This document shows, piece after piece, positions 13,202 through 20,189 of a stretch of DNA of 20,189 bases. The notes beneath the pieces were generated by a model. That model did no database searches. It worked only from the letters and a program-made list of their open reading frames with translations, and was not told the DNA's origin. The position numbers and the translations under genes are program-made. The stretch's first letter is position 1; each line of letters begins with the position of its first letter. Source of the DNA: Eubacterium sp. (GTDB lineage Bacteria; Bacillota; Clostridia; Lachnospirales; Lachnospiraceae); assembly GCA_022776205.1 (NCBI GenBank), contig JALFIK010000022.1:1-20189 (forward strand), written 5' to 3'.

Positions 13202-14461
13202 ATGCGGACGTTAAAATATGATGTAGTAGTGATAGGCGGCGGTCCGGCAGGACTTGCCGCAGCCCTAAAAGCGTGGGAAAAAACGGAAAAAGTTGCAGTA
13301 ATTGAGAGAAATGATGAACTGGGAGGGATTTTAAACCAGTGTATTCACAGTGGATTTGGACTTCATATATTTAAGGAGGAGCTGACCGGGCCGGAATATG
13401 CGCAGAGATTTATTAATAAAGTGAGAGAAACGGATATTTCCTGCTATCTTGGAACGATGGTAATTGATGTGACAAAAGACCGTCAGGTGATTGCCATGAG
13501 TCCGGACGGTATGCTTGTTTTTGAAGCGGGGGCCATTGTACTTGCCATGGGATGCCGTGAGCGGACAAGGGGCCAGATTAAGATTCCGGGAACTCGTCCG
13601 GCAGGAGTATTTACGGCAGGACTCGCTCAGCGTTACATGAATATGGAGAATTTTAAGCCGGGTAACCGGGTTGTCATCTTGGGCTCGGGAGATATCGGTT
13701 TGATTATGGCAAGGCGAATGACACTGGAAGGAATAAAAGTAGAGGGTGTTTACGAGCTGATGCCATATGCCAATGGTTTGCTTCGTAATATTAAAAATTG
13801 TCTGGATGATTTCGGAATTCCACTACATTTAAGCACAACCGTTACGAAGATCATTGGCAGAAAGAGGGTGCAGGCAGTGGAAGTTTCCGCAGTGGATGAA
13901 AAACTTAAACCGATTCCGGGGACAGAACAGGTGATTCCATGTGATACTTTGTTATTGTCTGTCGGTTTAATTCCGGAAAATGAACTTTCAAAACAGGCGG
14001 GAGTAGAACTAAATCCGGTCACAAACGGTCCGAAAGTAAATGAAATGTTAGAGACATCTGTACCGGGAATTTTTGCCTGCGGAAATGTTCTTCATGTACA
14101 TGACCTGGTTGATCAGGTAACCCAGGAAGCGGAAGATGCAGGTGTTTTTGCCGCAGAATATGCAACAGGAATCCATGATAATAATCCGAAAGAAGGTTTT
14201 GCGGTACAGGCAGAAGGACCGGTACGATACACTGTGCCAACGGTGATTGATTCAGGAACAAAAGAAATCGTAAAAATAAAATTCCGTGTTGGAAAACCGG
14301 TTGAGAATGCGAAAGTACGTATCACGTCAGGAGATCAAGTGCTTTTTGAAAGTAAAAAAGCAAAAAATTTTGTGCCAAGTATTATGGAAAGTATCCGGTT
14401 ACTTCCAAAGCAGCTGGAGGATATTACAGATACTGTAAGAGTTACTGTTGTGGAAGAGTAG
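13202..14461 (+). CDS. NAD(P)/FAD-dependent oxidoreductase, partner of the GlpA-like subunit
   Basis: A 419-residue two-dinucleotide-binding flavoprotein. The N-terminal FAD turn VIGGGPAGLAAAL is at about residues 10-22, and a second Rossmann turn VVILGSGDIGL (about residues 155-165) should bind NAD(H). The short motif GIFACGNVLHVHDLVD is the late FAD-binding block. A thioredoxin-reductase-like CxxC is absent. It very likely moves electrons from the neighbouring [2Fe-2S] dehydrogenase to NAD+ or another acceptor. The start is set at ATG 13202, where GAGGTGA (13190-13196) is a strong ribosome site five bases away; a GTG at 13193 is the alternative and would add three residues. It lies between the GlpA-like and DUF1667 genes, a conserved order in Firmicutes and spirochetes. 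Confidence 0.88.
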   Translation: MRTLKYDVVVIGGGPAGLAAALKAWEKTEKVAVIERNDELGGILNQCIHSGFGLHIFKEELTGPEYAQRFINKVRETDISCYLGTMVIDVTKDRQVIAMSPDGMLVFEAGAIVLAMGCRERTRGQIKIPGTRPAGVFTAGLAQRYMNMENFKPGNRVVILGSGDIGLIMARRMTLEGIKVEGVYELMPYANGLLRNIKNCLDDFGIPLHLSTTVTKIIGRKRVQAVEVSAVDEKLKPIPGTEQVIPCDTLLLSVGLIPENELSKQAGVELNPVTNGPKVNEMLETSVPGIFACGNVLHVHDLVDQVTQEAEDAGVFAAEYATGIHDNNPKEGFAVQAEGPVRYTVPTVIDSGTKEIVKIKFRVGKPVENAKVRITSGDQVLFESKKAKNFVPSIMESIRLLPKQLEDITDTVRVTVVEE

Positions 14462-14473
14462 GAGGATGTTAAA

Positions 14474-14839
14474 ATGCAAAAAGAAATTATGTGCTGTACG
14501 ACATGTCCGTCCGGCTGTACGCTTTCTGTTACCGTTGATGACCAGAACCAGATTTTCAGTGTGGAAGGAAATAATTGTCCGCGTGGAGAGATTTTTGCAA
14601 AAAAAGAATGGACAGATCCGGTAAGAACGCTTACCAGTACAGTTTTTGCCCGGATTGGGGAACAGGAAATGCTTGTGCCGGTTAAGACGGCGGAACCAAT
14701 TTCGAAAAAGTTAATGAAAGTGGCCATGGAAGAAATTCAGATGGTTCGCCTGGATCATAAAGTGCAGATGGGAGATGTCGTTTTAGAAAATATAGCCGGA
14801 AGTGGAGTCTCTCTCGTTGCATGCAAAACAATTGATTAA
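14474..14839 (+). CDS. DUF1667 iron-sulfur protein of the glycerol-3-phosphate oxidation cassette
   Basis: A 121-residue protein with an N-terminal cysteine cluster: Cys7, Cys8, Cys11 and Cys15 in MCCTTCPSGC, and Cys35 in NNCPRG. The C-x2-C-x3-C...C spacing recalls the [4Fe-4S] binding N-terminus of molybdopterin oxidoreductases, so an iron-sulfur cluster is likely. The family (DUF1667) is nearly always found beside the two flavoproteins encoded just upstream, and probably is the third, small subunit passing electrons. AGGAGG precedes the ATG, 12 bases after the previous stop. No clear terminator follows; the next 99 bases hold a T-rich tract only. Confidence 0.85.
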   Translation: MQKEIMCCTTCPSGCTLSVTVDDQNQIFSVEGNNCPRGEIFAKKEWTDPVRTLTSTVFARIGEQEMLVPVKTAEPISKKLMKVAMEEIQMVRLDHKVQMGDVVLENIAGSGVSLVACKTID

Positions 14840-14938
14840 AAAGACTCATATATAATCCAAAAAATACTAGTTATTTCTTTCTTTTCTTTTTTTGGTACAT
14901 GTAGTAAAATATAGGTTAAATGATGTGAGGTACTTGAT

Positions 14939-15511
14939 TTGAAAGAGGAAAGATACCAGGGAGGGGAATTTCAGATTATCCCCTCTGTAAGAGAACTGAA
15001 AAATCTGGATACAGCTCTTAATAATCACAGTGGGTATGTTCTGCTGTCAGAATGTCATATCGGCAATTTACGACAACTGGTGCATACCTGCCACAGCCGG
15101 GGGCAGAAGGTGGTCGTCAATCATGAACTGGTCGGGGGCCTGGGAAATGATAAGGCCGCCTTTCAGATGCTTAAGAATCTTTATCATGTGGATATGGTGA
15201 TTGCTTCAAGTGTATCCAAGCTCCATATACTCCAGAAGATGAATATGAAGACAATTTTCAGAATATCTCTGATTGATTCCATCTCTGTGGATAATGCCTT
15301 ACGGATGATGAAGGAAGTGAACTGCAGTGCGGTGGAGTTAAGACCCTATTATCATGCGATGGAGTTTTTGCCGAAATTTCAGGACCTGTTTGACGGGGAA
15401 TTTTTTGTAGCGGGTTTTGTGAATTCGAAGGAAAAACTTATGAATTGTAAAGAAGCAGGGTTTCAGGGAACAATGACTAGTACAAAGGAGTTATGGGAAT
15501 TAAAAATATGA
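14939..15511 (+). CDS. glpP: Glycerol-3-phosphate-responsive antiterminator GlpP
   Basis: A 190-residue TIM-barrel-like RNA-binding antiterminator. Features that match GlpP are the N-terminal FQIIPSVRELKNLDTAL, the LLSECHIGNL block, VVVNHELVGGL, ASSVSKLHILQKM, and the C-terminal VELRPYYHAM and FVAGFVNSKEKL. GlpP binds glycerol 3-phosphate and then lets RNA polymerase pass leader terminators of glp genes. A fitting target, a terminator at 10156-10208, stands before the kinase in this same region. Translation starts at a TTG (14939) with GAGG eight bases upstream, suggesting low expression. Its stop overlaps the next start as ATGA. Confidence 0.9.
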   Translation: MKEERYQGGEFQIIPSVRELKNLDTALNNHSGYVLLSECHIGNLRQLVHTCHSRGQKVVVNHELVGGLGNDKAAFQMLKNLYHVDMVIASSVSKLHILQKMNMKTIFRISLIDSISVDNALRMMKEVNCSAVELRPYYHAMEFLPKFQDLFDGEFFVAGFVNSKEKLMNCKEAGFQGTMTSTKELWELKI

Positions 15512-16203
15512 ACCTTATTTTTGATCTTGATGATACGATTTATAATTTAATGCAGCCTTTTGAGAAGACCCACCGGAAGATGTTTGCAGGAAAGACGGAT
15601 GCGGACTGTACAAAACTTTTTATGAAATCGAGACAGTATTCTGATGAAATCATGGAAGGAGAAATCAGGGGTGAGATTCCTCACGAAGATTGTTTTTACC
15701 TGCGAATTATGAGAACATACCGGGATGTGGGGATTAATGTTTCGAGAGAGGAATCCGATGTATTTGAAAAATTGTATCGGGAATATCAGAAGAAGATTTC
15801 TGTTTTTGACGGGATAGAAGATATGTTCCACATTTGCAAAGAGAAGAAAGCTGAGATGGCGATCCTTACAAATGGAAGACAGACGCCACAGTATACGAAG
15901 GTGCAGGCCCTTGGCCTCTCGAAATGGTTTGCGGATGATCATGTTTTCATATCAGGAAGCATTGGGTTTCAAAAACCTGATCCGGAAGCATTTTGGTATG
16001 TGGAGAAGAAACTGGGGCTAAAAAGAGAAGAAACATGGTATGTGGGAGATACTTATCCTGCAGATGTTTCCGGTGCAAAGAATGCCGGATGGCATGCAAT
16101 CTGGTTTAACCACAGAAACTGGATGTGCCCGGACAAGAAGAATCGGGCAGATTATACAGTACAAAATATGAAAGAACTTACCGAATTGATACAGAATCTG
16201 TAG
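15508..16203 (+). CDS. HAD-superfamily hydrolase (subfamily IA phosphatase)
   Basis: A 231-residue phosphatase. HAD motif I is DLDDT (residues 6-10), motif II is the Thr in ILTNGR, motif III is the Lys in GFQKPDPEAF, and motif IV is GDTYPADVSGA. A helical C1 cap of about 80 residues follows motif I, as in phosphoglycolate phosphatase and YjjG-type nucleotidases. The start is set at ATG 15508, which overlaps the glpP stop by four bases (ATGA, translational coupling); the upstream ATG at 15493 is only two bases from the AGGAG and would be poorly placed. Coupling to glpP suggests a small phosphorylated metabolite of the glycerol pathway as substrate, but the substrate cannot be read. Confidence 0.88.
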   Translation: MNLIFDLDDTIYNLMQPFEKTHRKMFAGKTDADCTKLFMKSRQYSDEIMEGEIRGEIPHEDCFYLRIMRTYRDVGINVSREESDVFEKLYREYQKKISVFDGIEDMFHICKEKKAEMAILTNGRQTPQYTKVQALGLSKWFADDHVFISGSIGFQKPDPEAFWYVEKKLGLKREETWYVGDTYPADVSGAKNAGWHAIWFNHRNWMCPDKKNRADYTVQNMKELTELIQNL

Positions 16204-16289
16204 GGAATGAAATATTACGCACATTTTACAAAAGCATTGTTTTTGATTTTACATTTCTGTGCTAGCTTTATAGCAAAGGAAAAGAAAGG

Positions 16290-16550
16290 ATGTGCTTTGG
16301 TATGGGTGAAGACAGACTGTATTTGATTTCGGAGAAAATTTCCGGTTATAGCGGAAGGAAAACAAAAAGTATCTTTCTTCTGTTCCATATAGTTTGCTGG
16401 TCAGTACTGGCTCTGATTCTTGCGGTCTGTGGTCTGGTACTTTTCACAGGAACCATTTTAGGACATGGTGTCGTATTGTTTTTAATGGTAAGTTATGTGG
16501 GGACGTTTTTGGGATTCTACGGAGGTATCTGCTACCTGTACCGGAAATAA
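16290..16550 (+). CDS. Small two-helix membrane protein, unknown
   Basis: An 86-residue protein with two hydrophobic segments, about residues 28-51 (FLLFHIVCWSVLALILAVCG) and 57-81 (LGHGVVLFLMVSYVGTFLGF), separated by a tight glycine turn, and a Lys/Arg-containing N-terminus predicted inside. AAAGGA lies nine bases before the ATG at 16290; the alternative ATG at 16302 would remove four residues. I do not recognise the family. A clear terminator follows after 21 bases, so it is the last gene of its unit. Possible roles include a small membrane regulator or toxin-like peptide, none supported directly. Confidence 0.6.
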   Translation: MCFGMGEDRLYLISEKISGYSGRKTKSIFLLFHIVCWSVLALILAVCGLVLFTGTILGHGVVLFLMVSYVGTFLGFYGGICYLYRK

Positions 16551-16571
16551 TAAATGAATAAGAGGTTTCAG

Positions 16572-16611
16572 AATGCCGCTTGTGGTTATTGTTATCACAG
16601 GCGGCATTTTT
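16572..16611 (+). terminator. Terminator after the small membrane protein
   Basis: AATGCCGCTTGTG (16572-16584) pairs with CACAGGCGGCATT (16596-16608) with one wobble and an 11-base loop, followed by T residues (16607-16611). Confidence 0.9.
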
Positions 16612-16612
16612 C

Positions 16613-16664
16613 ATTTGATGGGAAATTACTCCATTTCCTATCAAATAAACCCTCCGCAAGCACA
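16613..16664 (+). repeat. Post-terminator hairpin repeat, copy 2
   Basis: ATTTGATGGGAAAT (16613-16626) pairs with ATTTCCTATCAAAT (16633-16646) with one wobble. It is followed by AAACCCTCCG (16647-16656) and AAGCACA (16658-16664), the same two strings in the same order as at 8816-8836. TTTCCTAT is shared in the right arm (8800-8807 and 16634-16641). Like copy 1 it begins right at the end of a terminator U-run. Confidence 0.7.
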
Positions 16665-16844
16665 GAATCCTGCTTTGCAAGATTCATTCTTGTTGGAATG
16701 AAGTTTACGGGCAGGGAGGAAAACGTGAAGAGGAAAAAAACAAAATACTTTTACATATGAAAATATAATACAATAATATTCCACAAAAAACAGGATATAA
16801 TTTGTAAATAATGAAAGAATGTAAAAATAAAAATGAGTTTTTAA
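16665..16844. other. A/T-rich spacer without a gene
   Basis: After a weak GAATC/GATTC foldback (near 16665-16685) I see only A/T-rich sequence up to the SorC promoter. A 68-codon open frame beginning at 16554 crosses the terminator and the repeat and is not believed. Confidence 0.6.
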
Positions 16845-16873
16845 TTGACAAAACAGCACGAAAATCTTATAAT
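16845..16873 (+). promoter_or_regulatory. Promoter of the SorC-egsA operon
   Basis: Perfect TTGACA (16845-16850) and perfect TATAAT (16868-16873) with the ideal 17-base spacer. The leader is about 19 bases with AAGGGAG before the ATG. Such a strong promoter fits repression by the SorC-type regulator it expresses, though no clear palindromic operator is visible. Confidence 0.92.
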
Positions 16874-16898
16874 CAGAACATCAGAAGGGAGTAGATGA

Positions 16899-17846
16899 AT
16901 GAGAAAAGTTGTCGATGATCCGCGTCTTATGATTAAGGTTTGCGATATGTATTATAATAGAAATATCAGTCAGCAGCAGATTGCGAAAATGATGAATCTG
17001 TCAAGACCTACTGTTTCAAGAGTTTTGTCCCTGGCGCGGGAACAGGGGATTGTTAAAATTACTATTCCAAATCTGGAATCCGTGAAGTACTGGGAACTGG
17101 AACGACAGCTTGAAAAGATGTACGGATTAAAAGAAGTTCTGATCGTTGATCCTTCTCCCATTGATGAGAAAGTGAAGGAATCCCTTGGCCAGGCAGCAGC
17201 CAGGTATCTGGAGTACCGGATTAAAGACGGGGATATTGTTGGTGTTTCCATGGGTTCGACTTTATTTCAGACAGTGATGCATGTGGTTCATCCGACAGCG
17301 CACAATGTCACTTTTGTACCGTTGATCGGAGGCGTGGGACAACTTCGTATGGAGCTTCATGCCAACAATCTGGCAGAGAATCTGTCAAGAATCTATGGAG
17401 GGAAATTCGTTCCGCTCCATGCACCGGCCCGCGTTTCCGGTCGAAGTATCAGGGATGAACTTTTAAAAGAGGAAAGCCTTTCCCATGCGATTCGTCTGAT
17501 GCAAAAACTGGATATATCCATTGTGGGAATCGGATATCCGAATGAAAAATCTGCCATTAAGGCGACGGGGTATTTTAAGGAAAATGAGATTGATTCTCTC
17601 ATATGCCGGGGTGTGGCCGGAGAACTGTGCATGCAGTTTTATGATGAGAACGGGGATACTTCTTTTTATGAAGATGATAATAATGTAATTGGTATATCAA
17701 TAAACCGGCTGAGAAAGATTTCCTGCTCAATCGGTGTGGCCGGTGGAATTAAGAAGGCGGGCGCTGTCCGGGGAGCCATCAAAGGTCATTATATTAATAC
17801 GTTAATCACAGATGCCGAATGTGCCGCGGCACTGGCAGCTGAATAG
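16899..17846 (+). CDS. SorC/DeoR-type sugar-sensing transcriptional regulator
   Basis: A 315-residue regulator. The N-terminal helix-turn-helix covers about residues 22-50 (ISQQQIAKMMNLSRPTVSRVL). The remaining 250 residues are the SorC sugar-phosphate-binding domain, with the family blocks GDIVGVSMGST, VPLIGGVGQ, VGIGYPNEKSA, GELCMQFYDENG and the late GVAGGIKKAGAVRGAIKG. These proteins bind a phosphorylated sugar or polyol and switch a neighbouring catabolic operon. Here the neighbours are glycerol-1-phosphate dehydrogenase, a phosphatase and an RpiB-type isomerase. Erythritol operons are controlled by a related regulator, EryD. The inducer is unknown. The egsA start is 45 bases downstream with no terminator between. 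Confidence 0.9.
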   Translation: MRKVVDDPRLMIKVCDMYYNRNISQQQIAKMMNLSRPTVSRVLSLAREQGIVKITIPNLESVKYWELERQLEKMYGLKEVLIVDPSPIDEKVKESLGQAAARYLEYRIKDGDIVGVSMGSTLFQTVMHVVHPTAHNVTFVPLIGGVGQLRMELHANNLAENLSRIYGGKFVPLHAPARVSGRSIRDELLKEESLSHAIRLMQKLDISIVGIGYPNEKSAIKATGYFKENEIDSLICRGVAGELCMQFYDENGDTSFYEDDNNVIGISINRLRKISCSIGVAGGIKKAGAVRGAIKGHYINTLITDAECAAALAAE

Positions 17847-17890
17847 TTCTAAAGTTAAATGATATGTTTTTATTACAGGGGGTAAACATC

Positions 17891-19069
17891 ATGGATGAAA
17901 TTCTTAACCTGACAATTAACGAAATGCCGCAGACGGAATTTGATTGTTCCTGTGGACGTCATCACAATTTCAGCGTTCATGACATGTCAATTCGAAAGGG
18001 AGCCATCGAAGATCTTCCGAAGATGGCGGAGCCTTTTAAAGACGGAAAAATTCTTGTTGTCTTTGATAATCACACTTATGAAGTTGCCGGAAAACGTGCA
18101 GTGGAATTATTAAAGGAAAATGGTTTTAACGTGAAAGAGCTTCTTTTTGATACGGGAGATGATATTCTGATTCCGGATGAGAAGACTCTCGGAAGAATCG
18201 TGCAGGAGCAGGATCTGGATACAAGTCTTATGGTAGCGGTCGGTTCCGGTGTTATCAATGATTCCGTGAAATTTGTTACTTCAAGAACAGGCCTGCCATA
18301 TATTATCGTTGCAACAGCACCGTCAATGGATGGATATGTTTCAGATGGTGCACCAATCTTTTCCCAAGGCTACAAATATTCACCGGTTGCCCATTTAACT
18401 TACGGACTTGTCGGTGATACGGATATTTTAAAAACGGCACCACAGGATCTGATCCAGGCAGGATATGGAGATGTGGTAGGTAAGATTACGGCGATTGCTG
18501 ACTGGGATCTTGCGGTAAAGGCAAATAATGATTATCGCTGTGATACTTGTGTGACATTAGTAAACAGAGCCCTTAAGAAATGTTTTGATAAGGCGGAGGG
18601 ATTAAAAGAAAGGGATCCGGATTCCCTCGGAGCTCTTCTTGAGGCACTAACGCTTACCGGTGTGGCAATGGCGCTTGTAAACATTTCCCGCCCGGCATCC
18701 GGAGCAGAACATATGCTTTCCCATTTCTGGGAGATGGACTATATTGCAAGGGGATTAAATCCGAACCACCACGGTATTCAGGTTGGCGTGGCAACGCCTG
18801 TGATTGCCCGTTTCTTTGAAGAACTGGCAGATATCCTTCCGGAAGGAACGGGAGCATTATGTCCGCCTCATGAGGAGATTGAAGCTTTGCTTCGTAAAGG
18901 CGGGGCACCGACAAGTCCGAAGGAGATCGGAATCAGCCGGGAACTGTTTCATGAGAGCCTTCTTAAAGGGTATACGGTTCGACCACGTTATTCTATTATG
19001 CAGTTTGCAAAAGATAACGGACGTCTTGAGGAAGTTGCCGATAAGATCACAGAGGAAATCTATGGTTAG
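17891..19069 (+). CDS. egsA: sn-glycerol-1-phosphate dehydrogenase (AraM/EgsA)
   Basis: A 392-residue NAD(P)-dependent, metal-using dehydrogenase that interconverts dihydroxyacetone phosphate and sn-glycerol 1-phosphate, the stereoisomer used in archaeal lipids and, in some Bacillales, in heptaprenylglyceryl lipids. Features are the nucleotide turn VAVGSGVINDSVKF, the family block TAPSMDGYVSDGA, QAGYGDVVGK (likely metal Asp), and the histidines in GAEHMLSHFWE and NPNHHGIQVG. The length equals that of B. subtilis AraM (about 394). The start is set at ATG 17891 with CAGGGGG upstream; an earlier ATG at 17864 has no ribosome site. It is followed after 18 bases by a NagD/AraL-type phosphatase, recalling the araL-araM pair of the B. 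subtilis arabinose operon, in the opposite order. Confidence 0.93.
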   Translation: MDEILNLTINEMPQTEFDCSCGRHHNFSVHDMSIRKGAIEDLPKMAEPFKDGKILVVFDNHTYEVAGKRAVELLKENGFNVKELLFDTGDDILIPDEKTLGRIVQEQDLDTSLMVAVGSGVINDSVKFVTSRTGLPYIIVATAPSMDGYVSDGAPIFSQGYKYSPVAHLTYGLVGDTDILKTAPQDLIQAGYGDVVGKITAIADWDLAVKANNDYRCDTCVTLVNRALKKCFDKAEGLKERDPDSLGALLEALTLTGVAMALVNISRPASGAEHMLSHFWEMDYIARGLNPNHHGIQVGVATPVIARFFEELADILPEGTGALCPPHEEIEALLRKGGAPTSPKEIGISRELFHESLLKGYTVRPRYSIMQFAKDNGRLEEVADKITEEIYG

Positions 19070-19087
19070 AAAGTGCAGAGGTAGAAG

Positions 19088-19882
19088 ATGTTAAAGAAGG
19101 AAGAAGCATTAAAAGGGATTAAATTATTTGTCCTTGATATGGATGGTACGGTATATCTTGGGGACCGTCTGATTGAAGGGGCACTGGATTTTATCCGGGA
19201 AGTGGATGCGTCGGAGGACAGAGATTTTATTTTCTTTACCAATAATGCCTCCCGTGTGCCGTCCGTCTATGTGGAGAAACTTCATAGACTGGGACTGGAT
19301 GTGGATGAGAGCAAAGTCGTCACGGCAGGAGATGTCTGTGCAGAGTTTTTGAAAGTGAATTATCCGGGGGCAAGAGTTTATCTTAACGGTACTCCCGTTC
19401 TTGAAGAAAACTGGAAGGAAAAAGGAATCCATCTGGTGGAAGAGAATCCGGATGTGGCGGTACAGAGTTTCGATACGACCTTAACGTATCATAAGCTTGA
19501 CAGAATTTGTCATTATGTGAGAAATGGTGTTCCGTTTATCGCAACCCATATGGATACCAACTGCCCGACAGAATATGGATTTATGCCGGACTGTGGAGCA
19601 ATGTGCAGTCTGATTACAGATTCCACAGGAGTAAAGCCACGTTTTCTTGGGAAACCATGGAAAGAAACGGTAGACATGATTACAGAGATTACAGGATATA
19701 AGCCGGAGGAGATGGCATTTGTAGGGGATCGCCTGTACACGGATGTGGCAACGGGTGTGAATAACGGATCCAATGGTTTTCTCGTTCTTACCGGGGAGGC
19801 GGATATGAACACCGTTGCAGAATCGGATGTGAAACCCACCTGTATCTATGATTCTTTAAACGAAATGAGAAAGTATCTGTAA
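19088..19882 (+). CDS. HAD-IIA phosphatase (NagD/AraL type)
   Basis: A 264-residue HAD phosphatase with a C2 cap. Motif I is DMDGT (about residues 17-21), motif II is FFTNNAS, the motif III lysine is in GKPWKE, and motif IV is GDRLYTDVATG. B. subtilis AraL and E. coli NagD dephosphorylate a range of sugar and triose phosphates. Being next to glycerol-1-phosphate dehydrogenase suggests that glycerol 1-phosphate or a related phosphate is a substrate, releasing glycerol or another polyol. AGAGG lies six bases before the ATG. It ends 41 bases before the rpiB-like start. Confidence 0.9.
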   Translation: MLKKEEALKGIKLFVLDMDGTVYLGDRLIEGALDFIREVDASEDRDFIFFTNNASRVPSVYVEKLHRLGLDVDESKVVTAGDVCAEFLKVNYPGARVYLNGTPVLEENWKEKGIHLVEENPDVAVQSFDTTLTYHKLDRICHYVRNGVPFIATHMDTNCPTEYGFMPDCGAMCSLITDSTGVKPRFLGKPWKETVDMITEITGYKPEEMAFVGDRLYTDVATGVNNGSNGFLVLTGEADMNTVAESDVKPTCIYDSLNEMRKYL

Positions 19883-19923
19883 ATTAATTGGTTTATTAAT
19901 AATGAAATAAAGGAGATTAAAAG

Positions 19924-20189
19924 ATGAAAGTAGTATTTGGGTGCGATCCTAATGCAACAGATTTTAAGTTACAGTTAATGGATTATGTTAAGAGCCTGGG
20001 TCATGAAGTGGCAGATCTGGGAAGCGATGATCCGATTTATGCAAACACAGCAATTGAAGTGGCAAAAGCTGTCGCAGCAAAAGAATATGACAGAGGAATC
20101 ATCTTGTGCGGAACCGGAATCGGTGTTTCCATTGCTGCAAACAAAGTAAAAGGTGCTTATGCGGCATGTATTCATGATGTGTATCAGGC
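19924..20189 (+). CDS. RpiB/LacAB-type sugar-phosphate isomerase, 5' part only
   Basis: The first 88 codons are visible; the gene runs off the window. The active-site core CGTGIGVSIAANK, with the family's catalytic cysteine, and the following GAYAACIHD identify the RpiB/LacA/LacB fold, which isomerises ribose 5-phosphate, tagatose 6-phosphate or tetrulose phosphates. The N-terminus reads GCDPNATDFK: the Asp-His pair of most RpiB proteins (GCDHAG or GCDHVG) is Asp-Pro here, and the usual TDYPHYA region reads DPIYANTA. This is therefore a specialised branch, not the housekeeping ribose-5-phosphate isomerase. AAGGAG precedes the ATG. It is the fourth gene of the SorC operon. Confidence 0.9.
   Translation, partial: MKVVFGCDPNATDFKLQLMDYVKSLGHEVADLGSDDPIYANTAIEVAKAVAAKEYDRGIILCGTGIGVSIAANKVKGAYAACIHDVYQ

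Noticed and set aside
14840..14938. Promoter for glpP
   Set aside because: TATAAT at 14851 and TAAAAT at 14905 both lack a fitting -35, so read-through from the kinase operon is as likely.
16554..16760. 68-codon plus-strand frame
   Set aside because: It crosses the terminator and the hairpin repeat and has no proper ribosome site.

Overview
The window looks like part of the chromosome of a low-to-mid G+C Gram-positive anaerobe of the Clostridia, most likely a gut Lachnospiraceae-type bacterium. The reasons are strong AGGAGG-type ribosome sites, near-consensus sigma-A promoters, intrinsic terminators with U-runs, a GlpP antiterminator, AraM-type glycerol-1-phosphate dehydrogenase and the three-gene GlpA/NAD-oxidoreductase/DUF1667 cassette. 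The taxon is inferred from gene content and style; no rRNA is present.

Bases 1-8400 are mostly housekeeping genes. They hold the 3' end of an ABC exporter, a convergent nucleoside hydrolase whose stop codon abuts it, two tandem Hsp20 genes behind a promoter with a split CIRCE-like operator, a diacylglycerol-kinase-family lipid kinase, a divergent seryl-tRNA synthetase, a convergent D,D-carboxypeptidase sharing a two-way terminator with serS, trmB, and a 42-codon ORF whose ribosome site lies in a hairpin.

Bases 8400-9200 are the strangest part. A tRNA-Lys(CTT) gene is followed by repeats: the 3' tail of the tRNA plus its terminator is duplicated perfectly (60 bp), a third partial copy follows, and between the copies lie two almost identical, G+C-rich, hairpin-packed elements. 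A second small repeat, a hairpin plus AAACCCTCCG and AAGCACA, sits directly after one of these terminators and again directly after another terminator near 16610.

Bases 9160-20189 are a polyol/triose-phosphate region. It starts with a triose-phosphate-isomerase-like gene. A glycerol-type operon follows, with a leader terminator: FGGY kinase, FAD dehydrogenase with a [2Fe-2S] tail, NAD-linked flavoprotein and DUF1667 iron-sulfur protein. Next come glpP, an HAD phosphatase and a small membrane protein. A second transcription unit encodes a SorC-type regulator, sn-glycerol-1-phosphate dehydrogenase, a NagD/AraL-type phosphatase and a truncated RpiB-type isomerase. These enzymes meet at dihydroxyacetone phosphate. 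GlpP, which responds to glycerol-3-phosphate, and its likely leader target point to glycerol. However, the kinase has lost two aromatic glycerol-contact residues, and the mix of kinase, dehydrogenase, divergent TPI, SorC regulator and RpiB resembles tetritol (erythritol-type) pathways, so another polyol is a real possibility.
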